A DNA stretch of 14,438 nucleotides from Cyclostephanos tholiformis (GCA_036939975.1 JALLPB010000587.1:1-14438); one strand, 5' to 3'; counted from the first letter of the stretch, positions 5,999 through 14,438 are shown. Numbers and translations: made by a program. The notes: generated from the sequence alone by a model not told the origin.

Positions 5999-8706
5999 AT
6001 GGGCAACTCCGCGGGCAAGAGCGGCGATGAGCACGAAAACTTCGCGTGTCGAGCCGCCGCGGACCTAACCGAACGTGAGGCGACATCGGCGTGGTATCGG
6101 TACGGCGTCGACGTCACGGACGTGTACGAGGTAATCGAGGTCCTCGGTCGTGGTCACATGGGGGAGGTATTCACGGTCCGACGCAAGACGTCCGGTCATC
6201 ACAACGACGTTACCCGCGAGAGGTCGTCGTCGGTGGGGGGGGACGACGACGATAAAACGAAATCACCGTCAAAGGGCAAGAAGGACGCGAAAGCGAAGGC
6301 GCTCGATCGCACTCTCAAGGAGCAGAGTTTTTCGGCATCGGATGGACCCGACGTTTCTCCTACCGGCCCCGTACTCCGTCGCAAGACGATCAAAGGGATG
6401 GTGCATAAGACACGGAAGGTGATTAAGAAGCAGGCCGGGAGGGCGGGGGGGGTTGGGGGGGGCAATAAGAGTGACCAACAAAATCATAATAATGGAGAAA
6501 CCAACCACTCCGACTTGACATCATTCATCGACCGTTTCGATGACATCGTTTCGGGAGGGCACGAGCCTCCCAAATCCCCCGCCAGACCTGCTAAGTCTAT
6601 CATGAAGAATAAGAGCAGTTGGAAATCTAAGGACTCGATTGATACTGCCCCAACGAGGACCGATACTAGTAATTCCTTGAACTCGGATATTGGGAGTTTA
6701 TCAATTCGAGATAGCAACTCCTCCACCTCCACCCCACCTCAAGTCACACCCAGATCTCGTACGCTAACAACGGAGAGCGCCAGGAGTATCGAAAAGGCGA
6801 ACAAGGGGGTGCATTTTCAAAGGACGTTCGCAGTCAAGACGATAATGACTAGCAGGATTAATACCGCCGATTTACAGGAGCTGGTGAATGAAATCACGAT
6901 CATGAGAAAATTGGTAGGTGCACTCCGTTTTATTCTCGTTTACTTGACGTTCGGGGATCGCTCATCGTCCTATGCTCACCCCCCACACCGCACCGCTGCG
7001 CCTCATTTTTTGTAGGATCATCCGTATGTCTTGAAGCTTTACGAGGTGTATCATGTCAAGCGTGAGTGACAGGCTCTCGATGCACATGCCCCTGCCACAC
7101 GCCACGTAATGTACCTCATAAACAAATTTATCAATGTCGCACTCAGGAAAACTATGGCTGGTCACCGAACTTTGCACGGGAGGCGACCTCTCCGCCCGTA
7201 AACTCAACGAACACGATGCCAAAAATGTCATCGAGCAGATACTGCGAGCGTTGGCATACCTCCATCGCATGGGCATCGTCCATCGCGATATTAAACTCGA
7301 AAACGTTTTGTACGAAAATAACGCCAAGGGCGCCACCGTGCGTTTAATCGACTTTGGTCTGTCGCGTATGTTCGATCGTGTGGCGCTTGCGACGGATTAC
7401 ACGCGCTGCCTCTATACGATGAGTCCGGAGACGGCGTTGATGATTTCATCGAGGAAGGATGGTAGAAGAGGAGGCGAAAATATCACGGATAAGACTGATG
7501 TCTGGGCAGTGGGCATCGTTACATTTGTTATCCTCTCAGGAGAATTTCCATTTCTCAAGACGTCAGCGGACTTGAAGGATAAATGTCTGCTAGATAAGTT
7601 GAAACGGGTGAGTAGCGGTGCTTGCCAACAATGTCCTCGTCGAACACAGCATTTGTTGTGGATATTTTTCCCTAATATATATTCCTCTCGACCAGGCCGA
7701 TTTCGACTTTGGCTGCACGTGGAACGGGCGTGGAATAACAATGCAAGCCAGACAATTCGTCGAGGGCTGTCTCCAAGCAGACCCAAGTCGTCGCTGGACA
7801 TCCAAGCAGGCTTTGGATTTTGTGCAAAAAGTTTGGGGCCCGGCGATAGACAAAATCTGGGATGAGCGGCAGGCAGAGAAACTAAAGATTAAACAGCCTG
7901 AGTTTAATATGTCGCCAGATCTGCCGGATGATGATGAATTCGAAAGCAGTAGTGATGAAGCCAGCGAAGCAAGCCGCGCATCATTGCTCGAAGAAAATGA
8001 TATTGACGTGGATCCATCACCTGCATTAAGCGAGGTTCGAGCAAAAAATATTCTAAAGCACGTCAGTAAGGTAGTCAAGGCGAAAAAGGCAGAAAAGCCC
8101 ACGACAGACGAGAGAGTTAATGCGGATATTAATCTGGATGATATCGAAAGGTATACAAAATATGGATTATTGAAAAAGACGATATTGATCACCATGGCCA
8201 ACACGATGGACAGGTCAGATTTGGGCAAGCTACGAGACATATTCTTACAGACTGACACCGAAAATACTGGGACCATCACAATGCAAGAGCTCATCTCTTC
8301 TGTTCGTAAATTATCACCGGATGTTGATGAAAAACGAACGTCAGACCTCTTTTCTGGGATAGACAGAGACAAATCTGGACACATTCACTACGCAGAGTTT
8401 TTGGCAGCATTGGCAGAAAGTTACGGCCTTGTAACTTTAGATCGCTTGAGTGAGGCTTTCGATAGGATAGATACAGATGGAAAGGGCTGGATTGGGCACG
8501 ATGATTTGAAGTCTATTTTGGGGAAAGATTACGACAAGGAGACGGTTGATAAAATGATCGAGGAAGGGGATTTTAAGAAGAACAACAAAATCGATTACGA
8601 AGAGCTTTTGCAATTGATGTTTAGTGACCCCGCAAAGGGAGTTGAGATGGTCAACTCAGTACCTGTGTCAGGCGAAATATCTGCTGTTAGCGATGAGATA
8701 AGGTAA
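5999..8706 (+). CDS. CDPK: Calcium-dependent protein kinase with large N-lobe insertion (four exons, about 810 aa)
   Basis: Ser/Thr kinase fused to a calmodulin-like domain. Calcium binding to the EF-hands releases an autoinhibitory helix and activates the kinase. Exons are 5999-6913, 7016-7061, 7147-7607 and 7696-8706; all joins keep the frame (phases 0, 1, 0). The start MGNSAGKS is an N-myristoylation signal, suggesting membrane attachment. Kinase landmarks: glycine loop GRGHMG (50-55), FAVK with Lys280, Glu298 in helix C, HRD (366-368), DFG (389-391), SPE in place of APE, and DVWAVG. EF-hand loops start at Asp661, Asp697, Asp733 and Asp766. The first three look functional; the fourth has Lys at position 3 and Asn at position 6 and is degenerate. 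About 215 residues, rich in Lys, Ser and Gly, separate the glycine loop from Lys280. An acidic linker (about 530-620) precedes the LLKKTIL junction (632-638). Confidence 0.9.
6914..7015 (+). other. CDPK intron 1
   Basis: 102 nt, donor TTG/GTAGGT, acceptor TTTTTTGTAG. Phase 0, joining MRKL to DHPYVLKLYE, which is the usual kinase sequence after helix C. Confidence 0.85.
7062..7146 (+). other. CDPK intron 2
   Basis: 85 nt, donor AAGC/GTGAGT, acceptor CGCACTCAG. Phase 1; the split codon restores Arg in HVK-R-KLWLVTEL. It leaves a 46-nt exon 2. Confidence 0.85.
7608..7695 (+). other. CDPK intron 3
   Basis: 88 nt, donor CGG/GTGAGT, acceptor CTCGACCAG. Phase 0, joining DKLKR to ADFDFGCTW in the kinase C-lobe. 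Confidence 0.85.
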
Positions 8707-8793
8707 TTTAATTAAGCCAATATTTTGCTTTGGGTAAAGTTCTTAGTTCTCTATGTCATTTAGTATCGCAAAATATATTCAACCATATCCAAC

Positions 8794-8799
8794 AATAAA
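8794..8799 (+). terminator. Possible polyadenylation signal for CDPK
   Basis: AATAAA 88 nt after the CDPK stop, in AT-rich sequence. Motif match only. Confidence 0.35.
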
Positions 8800-9763
8800 A
8801 TCGCCTCGGCCAAGATTTATTGAGATAGGCAGAAAGTGCACCCTGGTGGCATTGTTGAATCAAAAATGCCTCCCTTGTGGAGGCGAGTTGACATTATCTA
8901 TGCATTATGAATTGAAAAAATCCTCAGATGTAGGCAGTTAAGGATTGTATTATGACAGCTTCTCCTTGTCAAACATTTATAAGAGGACGATTGGCTTCAT
9001 GTAAGTGTCAACCAGAAGTAGTGTTGTCTGCTCTATCCACGGGACATGTCTTAGTGCTTAATATAAAGGGTCCATGACATAATAATGCAGCAAATGAATC
9101 CTTGTTCAAAAAATCGCCCTGTCAATGAGTTTAAGTCAAGATAAGTTTTTACTCCTTCACACTTGTATTTGCAATTGTTCCGGCCTTGGTTACCAGCTGT
9201 AGCTATTCCCAATTTTCATCAATCAAAATTAACTTGAAATGAAGAATCTATCACGTCGTCTTTCTGTTGAGAAATTTCTTGACACCAAAACTTGTTTGGC
9301 CAATCATCAACCTTAGACCTCCAAAAAAAATTATTCAATAATCCCACAATGTTCCTATTTGATGATATTTTGAATTTTCAAAAGAATTTTGCCTTATGTG
9401 GGATGAGAAGCCGATTGATTCATGATAGATTCACCATTGTGTTTTTACATACTTTTTCTTTTGGTTAAGTGTAATACTAATCAGGGCTGACTTCTCAACA
9501 CCCACAAAAGACAACATTGGATTGGCAAATGTGCAATTGGATTGGAAGAAGGCTCTATCCAAGTTGTTGGTCCAGAGATAATTGTTTTTGGTATAATAAA
9601 TCCGTATTCTTGATAGTAGTTTTTGTGGAGATTGGGTCTCTCAATAATATGGTAGAATTGGTTGCTGCCGGTGCTAAGGTACGAGTTTAACCCGAGTATT
9701 GAGTTTGGTCCTTTGGAACACTTTGCTTAAGTAGATACACAGATAATAGTTGAATACTATAAT

Positions 9764-9790
9764 GGACCCTTTGACAGTATTAAAGGGTCC
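9764..9790 (+). repeat. Perfect 9-bp inverted repeat (GGACCCTTT / AAAGGGTCC)
   Basis: Arms at 9764-9772 and 9782-9790 with a 9-nt loop. The left arm, extended to ATGGACCCTTT (9762-9772), is also an inverted match of AAAGGGTCCAT at 9065-9075, about 690 nt upstream. It could be a hairpin element or the remains of a short inverted-repeat transposon. Confidence 0.6.
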
Positions 9791-9910
9791 CAACAAAGTT
9801 TATATTCGGTTAGAGTGTGACCTGGCGGTCATTTTGCTCTAACTGACCATCTTGATCCAACCATGTCTTCCTGGTGAAAATTACCTACAAACACACGTTA
9901 CGGTCGTTGT

Positions 9911-9955
9911 GCACTCTCGCCTCTCACATTCGTGAGAGTACATTCGTGAGAGTGC
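9911..9955 (+). repeat. Tandem 14-nt repeat nested in inverted repeats upstream of the 10027 gene
   Basis: Direct copies CATTCGTGAGAGTA (9927-9940) and CATTCGTGAGAGTG (9941-9954). Within them CTCTCAC (9921-9927) and GTGAGAG (9932-9938) form an inverted repeat with a 4-nt loop. GCACTCTC (9911-9918) pairs with GAGAGTGC (9948-9955). The block ends about 70 nt before the ATG at 10027, so it lies in the promoter or leader. Confidence 0.8.
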
Positions 9956-10026
9956 GTGTCCCTCGACCATTGCGTCAATATTATTGATTAAAAATCGACT
10001 CAACACTATTAGCCCGCCTTCCCAAC

Positions 10027-10986
10027 ATGTCAAAGAATAGCGCCGAGCATCTGCTGAAGGTGCAGCGTGCTGCACAGTTCCTCGTGAGGGCACCGCAGGC
10101 AACTGTTCCAGAGACGATGCGAGTCGCCCGATTTTCAGAGGACAACATCGCGATCCTTAACATACCAAAGCAGATCGTCCATCGCCTCCCAGGCCGCAAG
10201 AAATCATCTGTGTCATCATTGGTTGCCGCACCTGTGTCATCGATCGTTGCAATGAGTCTGACGGTGACAGGCATTTCGGATATTACGTCGAATGACTACG
10301 TTGCACGTCTGCCTCCTAAACGTGTGCGGACACGGAAGACAGCTGCAGTGGCAATGAAGTATCACATTGAAGGCCTGAAGCAGAAGCAGCACTACTCCAC
10401 TGCACACAAGGAGCCAAAGAATTATCGAAGGAGGGTGGGGGGGGGGATTTCGGTAAAGCAGGTGGCTGCCCATATTAAGAAAAAATATAAAGTTGGACCG
10501 AGTGCAGAAACAATTTGCCGGGAGGTGAAAAAAGGACATGTCGGTACATGGTTGGTTCTGGATGCAAAGGGGAGTGATCCATCAAAGCTCACTGCTGCTG
10601 ATCTCACAACCCTATTGACCTGGTACCAACACAAAAAGGTTGCAGGAATGAATAAAGCCGAGAAGGTTCGAGCGTGGAAGGATATTGTCGACAACAATCT
10701 GCAGCCACCTTTGTTTAGCAGATGGACAGAAGACGATGAGAGGAAGCTGGCGGAGGCAAGTGAATCTACAATAAATATTGCCCACACAGCCCTCAGAAGA
10801 ATGCAGGAGATGATGAAGAAGGAGTTGGTGTTGGCCGCTGCAACTATGTCAAATGAGGAGTTCGAGGCATTGACCCGGGAGCAAGAGAGACGGCTCAATT
10901 CTTTGGAACAGAGAGATGATTCACAGGCGGCTGAATCTGAGACTACAAACAATGAAACAACAGAGGCAACAGAAGGAAGTGATTAA
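10027..10986 (+). CDS. Putative DNA-binding protein with HTH-like and SAP-like segments (319 aa), possibly transposon-derived
   Basis: Single exon from a clear ATG; the composition is protein-like throughout. I do not recognise a named family with certainty. Visible parts: a helical N-terminus (residues 5-40, AEHLLKVQRAAQFLV then VPETMRVARFSEDN) resembling a helix-turn-helix; a basic segment (55-60 and 98-105); a second helix-turn-helix-like unit at about 138-175 (ISVKQVAAHIKKKY, then SAETICREVKKGHVGTW); a SAP-like helix pair at about 187-222 (KLTAADLTTLLTWY, NKAEKVRAWKDIV); FSRWTEDDERKLAEA (230-244), which recalls the start of a SANT/Myb unit; and a predicted coiled coil to about 296 with a Ser/Thr/Glu-rich tail. 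No DDE catalytic residues are evident. It lies beside decayed transposon sequence, so it may be a mobile-element accessory protein or a domesticated one. Confidence 0.7.
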   Translation: MSKNSAEHLLKVQRAAQFLVRAPQATVPETMRVARFSEDNIAILNIPKQIVHRLPGRKKSSVSSLVAAPVSSIVAMSLTVTGISDITSNDYVARLPPKRVRTRKTAAVAMKYHIEGLKQKQHYSTAHKEPKNYRRRVGGGISVKQVAAHIKKKYKVGPSAETICREVKKGHVGTWLVLDAKGSDPSKLTAADLTTLLTWYQHKKVAGMNKAEKVRAWKDIVDNNLQPPLFSRWTEDDERKLAEASESTINIAHTALRRMQEMMKKELVLAAATMSNEEFEALTREQERRLNSLEQRDDSQAAESETTNNETTEATEGSD

Positions 10987-11131
10987 AAGTGTGTAGGAAG
11001 TGTTTAGAAATAAATATTTGGTAATCTAGTGCTCAGTTTATGGAATTATAGCCTATAATCAACACCTCCCCCAAACATTTCGATTTGGGACATTTTTTGA
11101 CTGGCGGGGAAGTGCACAGTAAATCGCCAAA
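10987..11131. other. 3' flank of the 10027 gene
   Basis: An AATAAA at 11009-11014 lies 23 nt after the stop and is a candidate polyadenylation signal. ATTATAGCCTATAAT nearby (about 11045-11059) is nearly self-complementary. Nothing else is supported. Confidence 0.35.
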
Positions 11132-11345
11132 TCAAAGAATCAAGCAAAACTGCTCGTAGGTGACATTGCCCATGGCCTGCAGTTGGGCGATGTATACTTG
11201 ATTGGCTCGCATCGGCACAAGGAGAGCCGGTATAAGCCTAAATCCACCGGCCACCATGGTCAGTGGAAAGTAGCCCCAATCGTGAGTTGTGCCACCAAAA
11301 TAAGTACCGTAGAAGTATGGTACACTTGTACGTACAGGGTGAGGG
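11132..11345 (-). pseudogene. Protein-like fragment of unknown family
   Basis: A minus-strand frame with no ATG at its open end runs to a TGA at 11134-11132. It reads YFYGTYFGGTTHDWGYF, then LTMVAGGFRLIPALLVPM and QVYIAQLQAMGNVTYEQF. The composition is strikingly protein-like, with aromatic and hydrophobic residues spaced as in a real domain. The overlapping plus-strand frame is less convincing. It may be the last exon of a gene convergent with 10027, or a remnant. No homologue is recognised. Confidence 0.3.
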
Positions 11346-11817
11346 AAAACTCACAACTCTGGTTAAAATCGTATGGTAGTACCAGTCTTAGGTGTAATTT
11401 GGGATGGTTTTTATATGATGTGCTAAAAGACAGGGGAAATGTGGGACATTATAACTTCAAGGGACTGGCCGATGGGATGATATGAATGACTCACTATTGA
11501 TTCCTAAGACCCGTCTGCATCGATTGATGTGTCATATGTTCTTGGGTCTATGGAGTTTCATCCCATTGTAATACTAAGTGGAAGTGCATTTGATACTTGA
11601 TTTTAATGATTTCTTGCAAGTTTGTTGATCTGATCTGTCCGTGATTTAACACATTATGGAAAACCTCTTATAAAAATGTACCAAAAGCTATGAAGGAATT
11701 GGGAAATGCATCAGTGGTTGTTACATTCCAATCAATGACATCCAAAATCCTCTTCGAGGTAATTAAGGAATACATAGACGACCAGTTTTGCACTTGGACC
11801 AAAGGTCATAACCCCAC
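11346..11817. other. Intergenic between the fragment and the repeat
   Basis: No supported gene. The plus strand at 11440-11456 (AAATGTGGGACATTATAACTT) partly echoes the inverted end of the repeat at 11867 (AATGTGGGACA...ATAACTT). The 11430-11867 interval could therefore be a short inverted-repeat element, but the match is weak. Confidence 0.3.
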
Positions 11818-11867
11818 CATTTTAGCAAAAGTTATGGGCATTTTGTCCCACATTATGCCTTAGTCTG
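11818..11867 (-). repeat. Dispersed repeat, copy 2 (starts CAGACTAAGGC)
   Basis: Read on the minus strand, this 50-nt copy begins CAGACTAAGGC at 11867 and matches 4399-4446 on the plus strand with about eight differences. Its first bases abut the last recognisable reverse-transcriptase codons, and its own TAA closes that frame. Confidence 0.7.
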
Positions 11868-12345
11868 AAGCAGCTGGTTGTGGGATGCCAAGTGCTTGGA
11901 ATACCAGGGAAGCAATCGGGTGGGCTATTCTGTCGTAGCAATTATCTGCATCAACAGCGGCTATTCCAGCTGGAAGACAAGTCTGTCTTACTATATCATA
12001 AAAGAGAACATTGGCAAGGGTGCCATTGTCTGCAAGTTGATTTTGTTCGCTGTAGATTTCCTTTGGGATCATCCTGTTCCTCCTGACATTTTGCATCATT
12101 CTGTTGCCATAGATCAGTTTGTTCATTGCATTGAAGTCCACCTCCATTAGTAGAATTGATCATAGCTTAGTAATCAGAGCGCATCCCAGGATTTTTTCTA
12201 GCATTACCGAAAGTCCCCTTGACCAACCTCTCTAGAACAACTCCGTGTTTTAGAGTCAGCAAAGCTTTAAGAGCATGAAAGTGAGAAATATGCTCGGACT
12301 TTATTCCTGCACTATAATGACCAAAATGCAGACCTGATTTGGAAG
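11868..12345 (-). pseudogene. Reverse transcriptase domain, N-terminal part only
   Basis: The frame SGLHFGHYSAG...HISHFHALKALL leads into a frameshift near 12210-12220, then LSVMLEKILGCALITK, a TGA at 12162-12160, and the uninterrupted stretch from ATG 12147. Motif A, AAVDADNCYDRI, lies at 11958-11926 and includes the metal-binding Asp. The sequence ends after QALGIPQPAAS at the repeat border; motif B and the YxDD catalytic motif are absent. Confidence 0.7.
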
Positions 12346-12349
12346 AGGA

Positions 12350-13103
12350 TGTAGATTCCTGTCAACCTTTCCACTGCTGTTGGCACTCTTCTTTTGTGAT
12401 TAGGATGTTCAATGAGTCTTTTGGTATTATAAGTTGCATCCTTGCACATTCTTGACAGATTTCTTTAGTGGCCTGATCAAAATCATTGGGAAATTGATAT
12501 GTGCCATCCAGGATCTTTCCTGCCATTGGCGTTACTGCATTGTACCTGAATTCTCCTCACAGTTGCCCGGAGCAGATGAGGGCGGCTTCTGCTAGACGAA
12601 ACCATTTGAGGTGGATGATCTCAAAAATCGCCTGTTGAACAGATTCCTGAGTGTTATATTCCAGGAGGGCTTCATCCTGATTAGTACTTTCTACTAGCAC
12701 TCTTCTTACAGAGCCCGAGCATGCTGTCCCCATTGTGAAATTTAGTCTGCACCAGAAGTCCCTGTCTTTCTCCCTCTGGATGATAGCCAAGATTTCTTTT
12801 TCCTTCTGTCCATCGCCATCATCCCTGGCATCCTCGCAGCACCACCATAAATGCTTCTGCCAAAAATATTTACCATGTTTTTGGAAGTAGTTGCATTGAT
12901 TCACACAGATTTGGACCCATTGTAGTAATTCCTCCACTGACAGAGAAGTGCAATTGATTATACCTCATCTCCATACGTTTGAGATTGCCTATATTGCGGA
13001 TTTTCCCCAGATGGTAGCAAAGGATCAATAGACTTGACATCTGCAAATCCAAATTGCAGCTTCTGGGGAAAAGGGAATCCTTTCTGATTTGATTTTTCTG
13101 CAC
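12350..13103 (-). pseudogene. Retroelement linker between endonuclease and RT, broken
   Basis: Basic, coiled-coil-like sequence with KEKEILAIIQREKDRDFWCR and SVRRVLVES, followed by an IHLKWFRLAEAALICSG segment. This is the region between endonuclease and RT in this element type. The frame changes near 12900-12940. TGA stops lie at 12559-12557 and 12364-12362, after which the same frame continues (GEFRYNAV, then the RT). Not expected to give a functional product. Confidence 0.55.
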
Positions 13104-13330
13104 CTTTTTTTGGCATAGATCATCAGTCGCTTGCTTTCTTGATCAAATTTATTCAAACCTATCTGAAAGTGGCACCTAGACTTGCAGTTTCTATGAAGGT
13201 TGCCCTGTCATTTAATCAAGCGGTATCAAGAGAGATTTTCTTCCAGCAGAGTTAGATATCTTTGCATTGCCGATTGTGAAGATTGAGAATTGAGATGTCA
13301 GGATGCAAACTGCATAACGTGAAGCCTTTC

Positions 13331-14340
13331 TTAGCCAATTAATGACAACTCTTGGAAGTTGACTACAAAAAGATGATGGTCACCCACCCCATACCCTGCA
13401 GGCATGATACAAGCATGGGTAACCAGGATATCCAGAGTTGCCCTTATAGTCAATAGGCTTAGATCCTCAAAAGTAAGTTGGGCCTATCCTTTTCCCTGTA
13501 AACTCTCCCACAACTTCCTTCATCCCAAGACGGTCTATGTTCTTGAGAGAGCGACCAATTGATTTTTTGTAGATGTCTTTGTTAGTATCCATGCAAACAA
13601 TTAATCAGTCTCCTTTGCTGCGCCATTTTGAAAGTTGTTTTACTAAGTCCTCTTGAAAATGCTCCCACAGGCATGTTAGGTTGTCCTTGGCACTCAACAA
13701 ATACCTTCTTTGATGTTGGTATGTTGTGCCACTATTTAATTTGTTGTTTCCACATGGGTTGTAGGCACAAATGATTCTGGTATGGACATCAGTGCCTTGG
13801 AGAGTCATGATTGCCCGTCTACCCAACCCAGACTTGTCTTTCCCGCTTTCATCAGATGTCAGCTGCTCCACTAGGGTACCAAACATAATCAAACTGATAC
13901 CACCTTGTTGCACCCGGCCCACATTTTCATGGATGCTGTGAGCTACATTCGATCTTATAGCTGCTTCTCCACCCTTGAACAGTTGGTTAAAACCGTTTAC
14001 ATGCATATTGATTTGGTATTCACAGTATGCGGTGAGATCTACTTCAAGATCATTGTGGATTTCTTTGAGTTTTCCACATTCTCATTGGCAAATAACCTGG
14101 AGTTGAGACCATTAACATTCTTGTACACTCATCTGACCAACCCCTCAGACTCTTTTGGGGGAGCAAAACCATGCACTTTGAGGACTTCATCTTGAATCTT
14201 GAAGGTCTACGTTAAAAACATCCCTACTTTCTTGTTGTTGTATTTCTCCATCGCCGATATCATCTGCAAACTGTCGTGTGTTAATGGTTCCAGTTTTGTT
14301 GACTTTCCAAATATGTGGAGCATTTCAACTCTCTAAGTTG
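13331..14340 (-). pseudogene. Retroelement endonuclease domain, broken
   Basis: Remains of an AP-endonuclease-like domain, which in non-LTR elements nicks target DNA to prime reverse transcription. Recognisable pieces in order are NVNGLNSRLF (14119-14090), GRVQQGGISLIMFG (about 13920-13880), IICAYNPCG (about 13779-13748), CMDTNKDIY (about 13597-13570) and GDHHLFVVNF (about 13384-13355), the last carrying the C-terminal Asp-His expected at the active site. The longest intact piece is 14006-13605. TGA stops at 13607-13605 and 13469-13467 and a frameshift near 13400-13440 break it. Confidence 0.65.
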
Positions 14341-14438
14341 CCTTTGGCATGGTTGTATAAGAACGCTCGGTGTGACAAGGCTTGGACCTCTGAACGACCA
14401 AATATTGATCTGGCAAAATTAATTTGATCTACAGATCC

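Larger units (their letters stand above)
8707..10026. other. Long AT-rich intergenic region
   Basis: No supported gene on either strand. The first part is the CDPK 3' flank. The middle has short open stretches without domains. The right end is the promoter region of the gene at 10027 and contains two hairpin-forming repeat groups, listed separately. Confidence 0.55.
11868..14438 (-). mobile_element. Decayed non-LTR (LINE-like) retroelement, partial
   Basis: Read on the minus strand the order is endonuclease (about 14340-13331), linker (about 13103-12350) and reverse transcriptase N-terminal half (about 12345-11868). This is the order of APE-type non-LTR retrotransposons. Many stops and at least two frameshifts interrupt it. 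The catalytic RT motifs after motif A are missing because the element ends at the repeat at 11867. Element-like sequence continues to at least about 14340, so the 5' end may lie beyond the window. No terminal repeats or poly-A tail are visible. It is almost certainly immobile. Confidence 0.75.

Noticed and set aside
7590..8384. 264-codon minus-strand frame opposite CDPK exon 4
   Set aside because: Ser/Leu-rich shadow of the acidic linker and EF-hand coding strand.
10422..10952. 176-codon minus-strand frame opposite the 10027 gene
   Set aside because: Ser/Cys/Phe-rich shadow without domain; the plus strand has better composition and a clean start.
14240..14300. Minus-strand FADD sequence resembling the RT catalytic YxDD motif
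   Set aside because: It lies upstream of the endonuclease region and fits the N-terminal part of the retroelement after a frameshift; surrounding residues do not match RT motif C.
1..14438. CRISPR array or bacterial defence cluster
   Set aside because: No regularly spaced repeats, no operons and clear spliceosomal introns; the window is eukaryotic.

Overview
This is a nuclear eukaryotic window, most likely from a centric diatom or close relative. That is an inference from four observations: protein genes with short introns (85-189 nt, GT-AG); a predicted exon encoding a signal peptide plus transit peptide with an ASAFAP-like Ala/Phe site, typical of plastids inside the ER; a calcium-dependent protein kinase (CDPK); and a decayed non-LTR retroelement of a type I associate with diatom genomes. 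No bacterial operon structure, rRNA, tRNA or CRISPR array was seen.

Layout: 1-620 holds a broken, unidentified reading frame on the minus strand. 1343-1738 (+) is a 131-residue rhodanese-domain protein (copy A). 2288-3828 (+) is a two-exon MO25/CAB39-family scaffold with several low-complexity insertions. 3829-4819 contains an antisense protein-like stretch and a dispersed repeat. 4820-5587 (-) is a second rhodanese (copy B), inverted relative to copy A; an upstream exon appears to give it a plastid-targeting presequence. 5588-5998 is a short divergent promoter with a 14-G run. 5999-8706 (+) is a four-exon CDPK of about 810 residues with a very large insertion between the glycine loop and the ATP-binding lysine. 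8707-10026 is AT-rich and has hairpin-forming repeats but no convincing gene. 10027-10986 (+) is a single-exon 319-residue protein with helix-turn-helix-like and SAP-like segments, possibly domesticated from or belonging to a transposon. 11132-11345 (-) is a protein-like fragment. 11868 to the window end (-) is a decayed non-LTR retroelement (endonuclease, linker, truncated reverse transcriptase). Its truncation point coincides exactly with a repeat also present at 4399.

How the genes relate: MO25 and CDPK are both kinase-signalling proteins, but nothing here shows that they act together. The clearest local story is duplication of a rhodanese gene into two inverted copies flanking MO25. Only copy B carries a recognisable plastid presequence, and it shares a divergent promoter with the CDPK. 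The right-hand 5.7 kb is transposon-rich and looks CpG-poor by eye compared with the GC-rich gene cluster at 1.3-6.5 kb.
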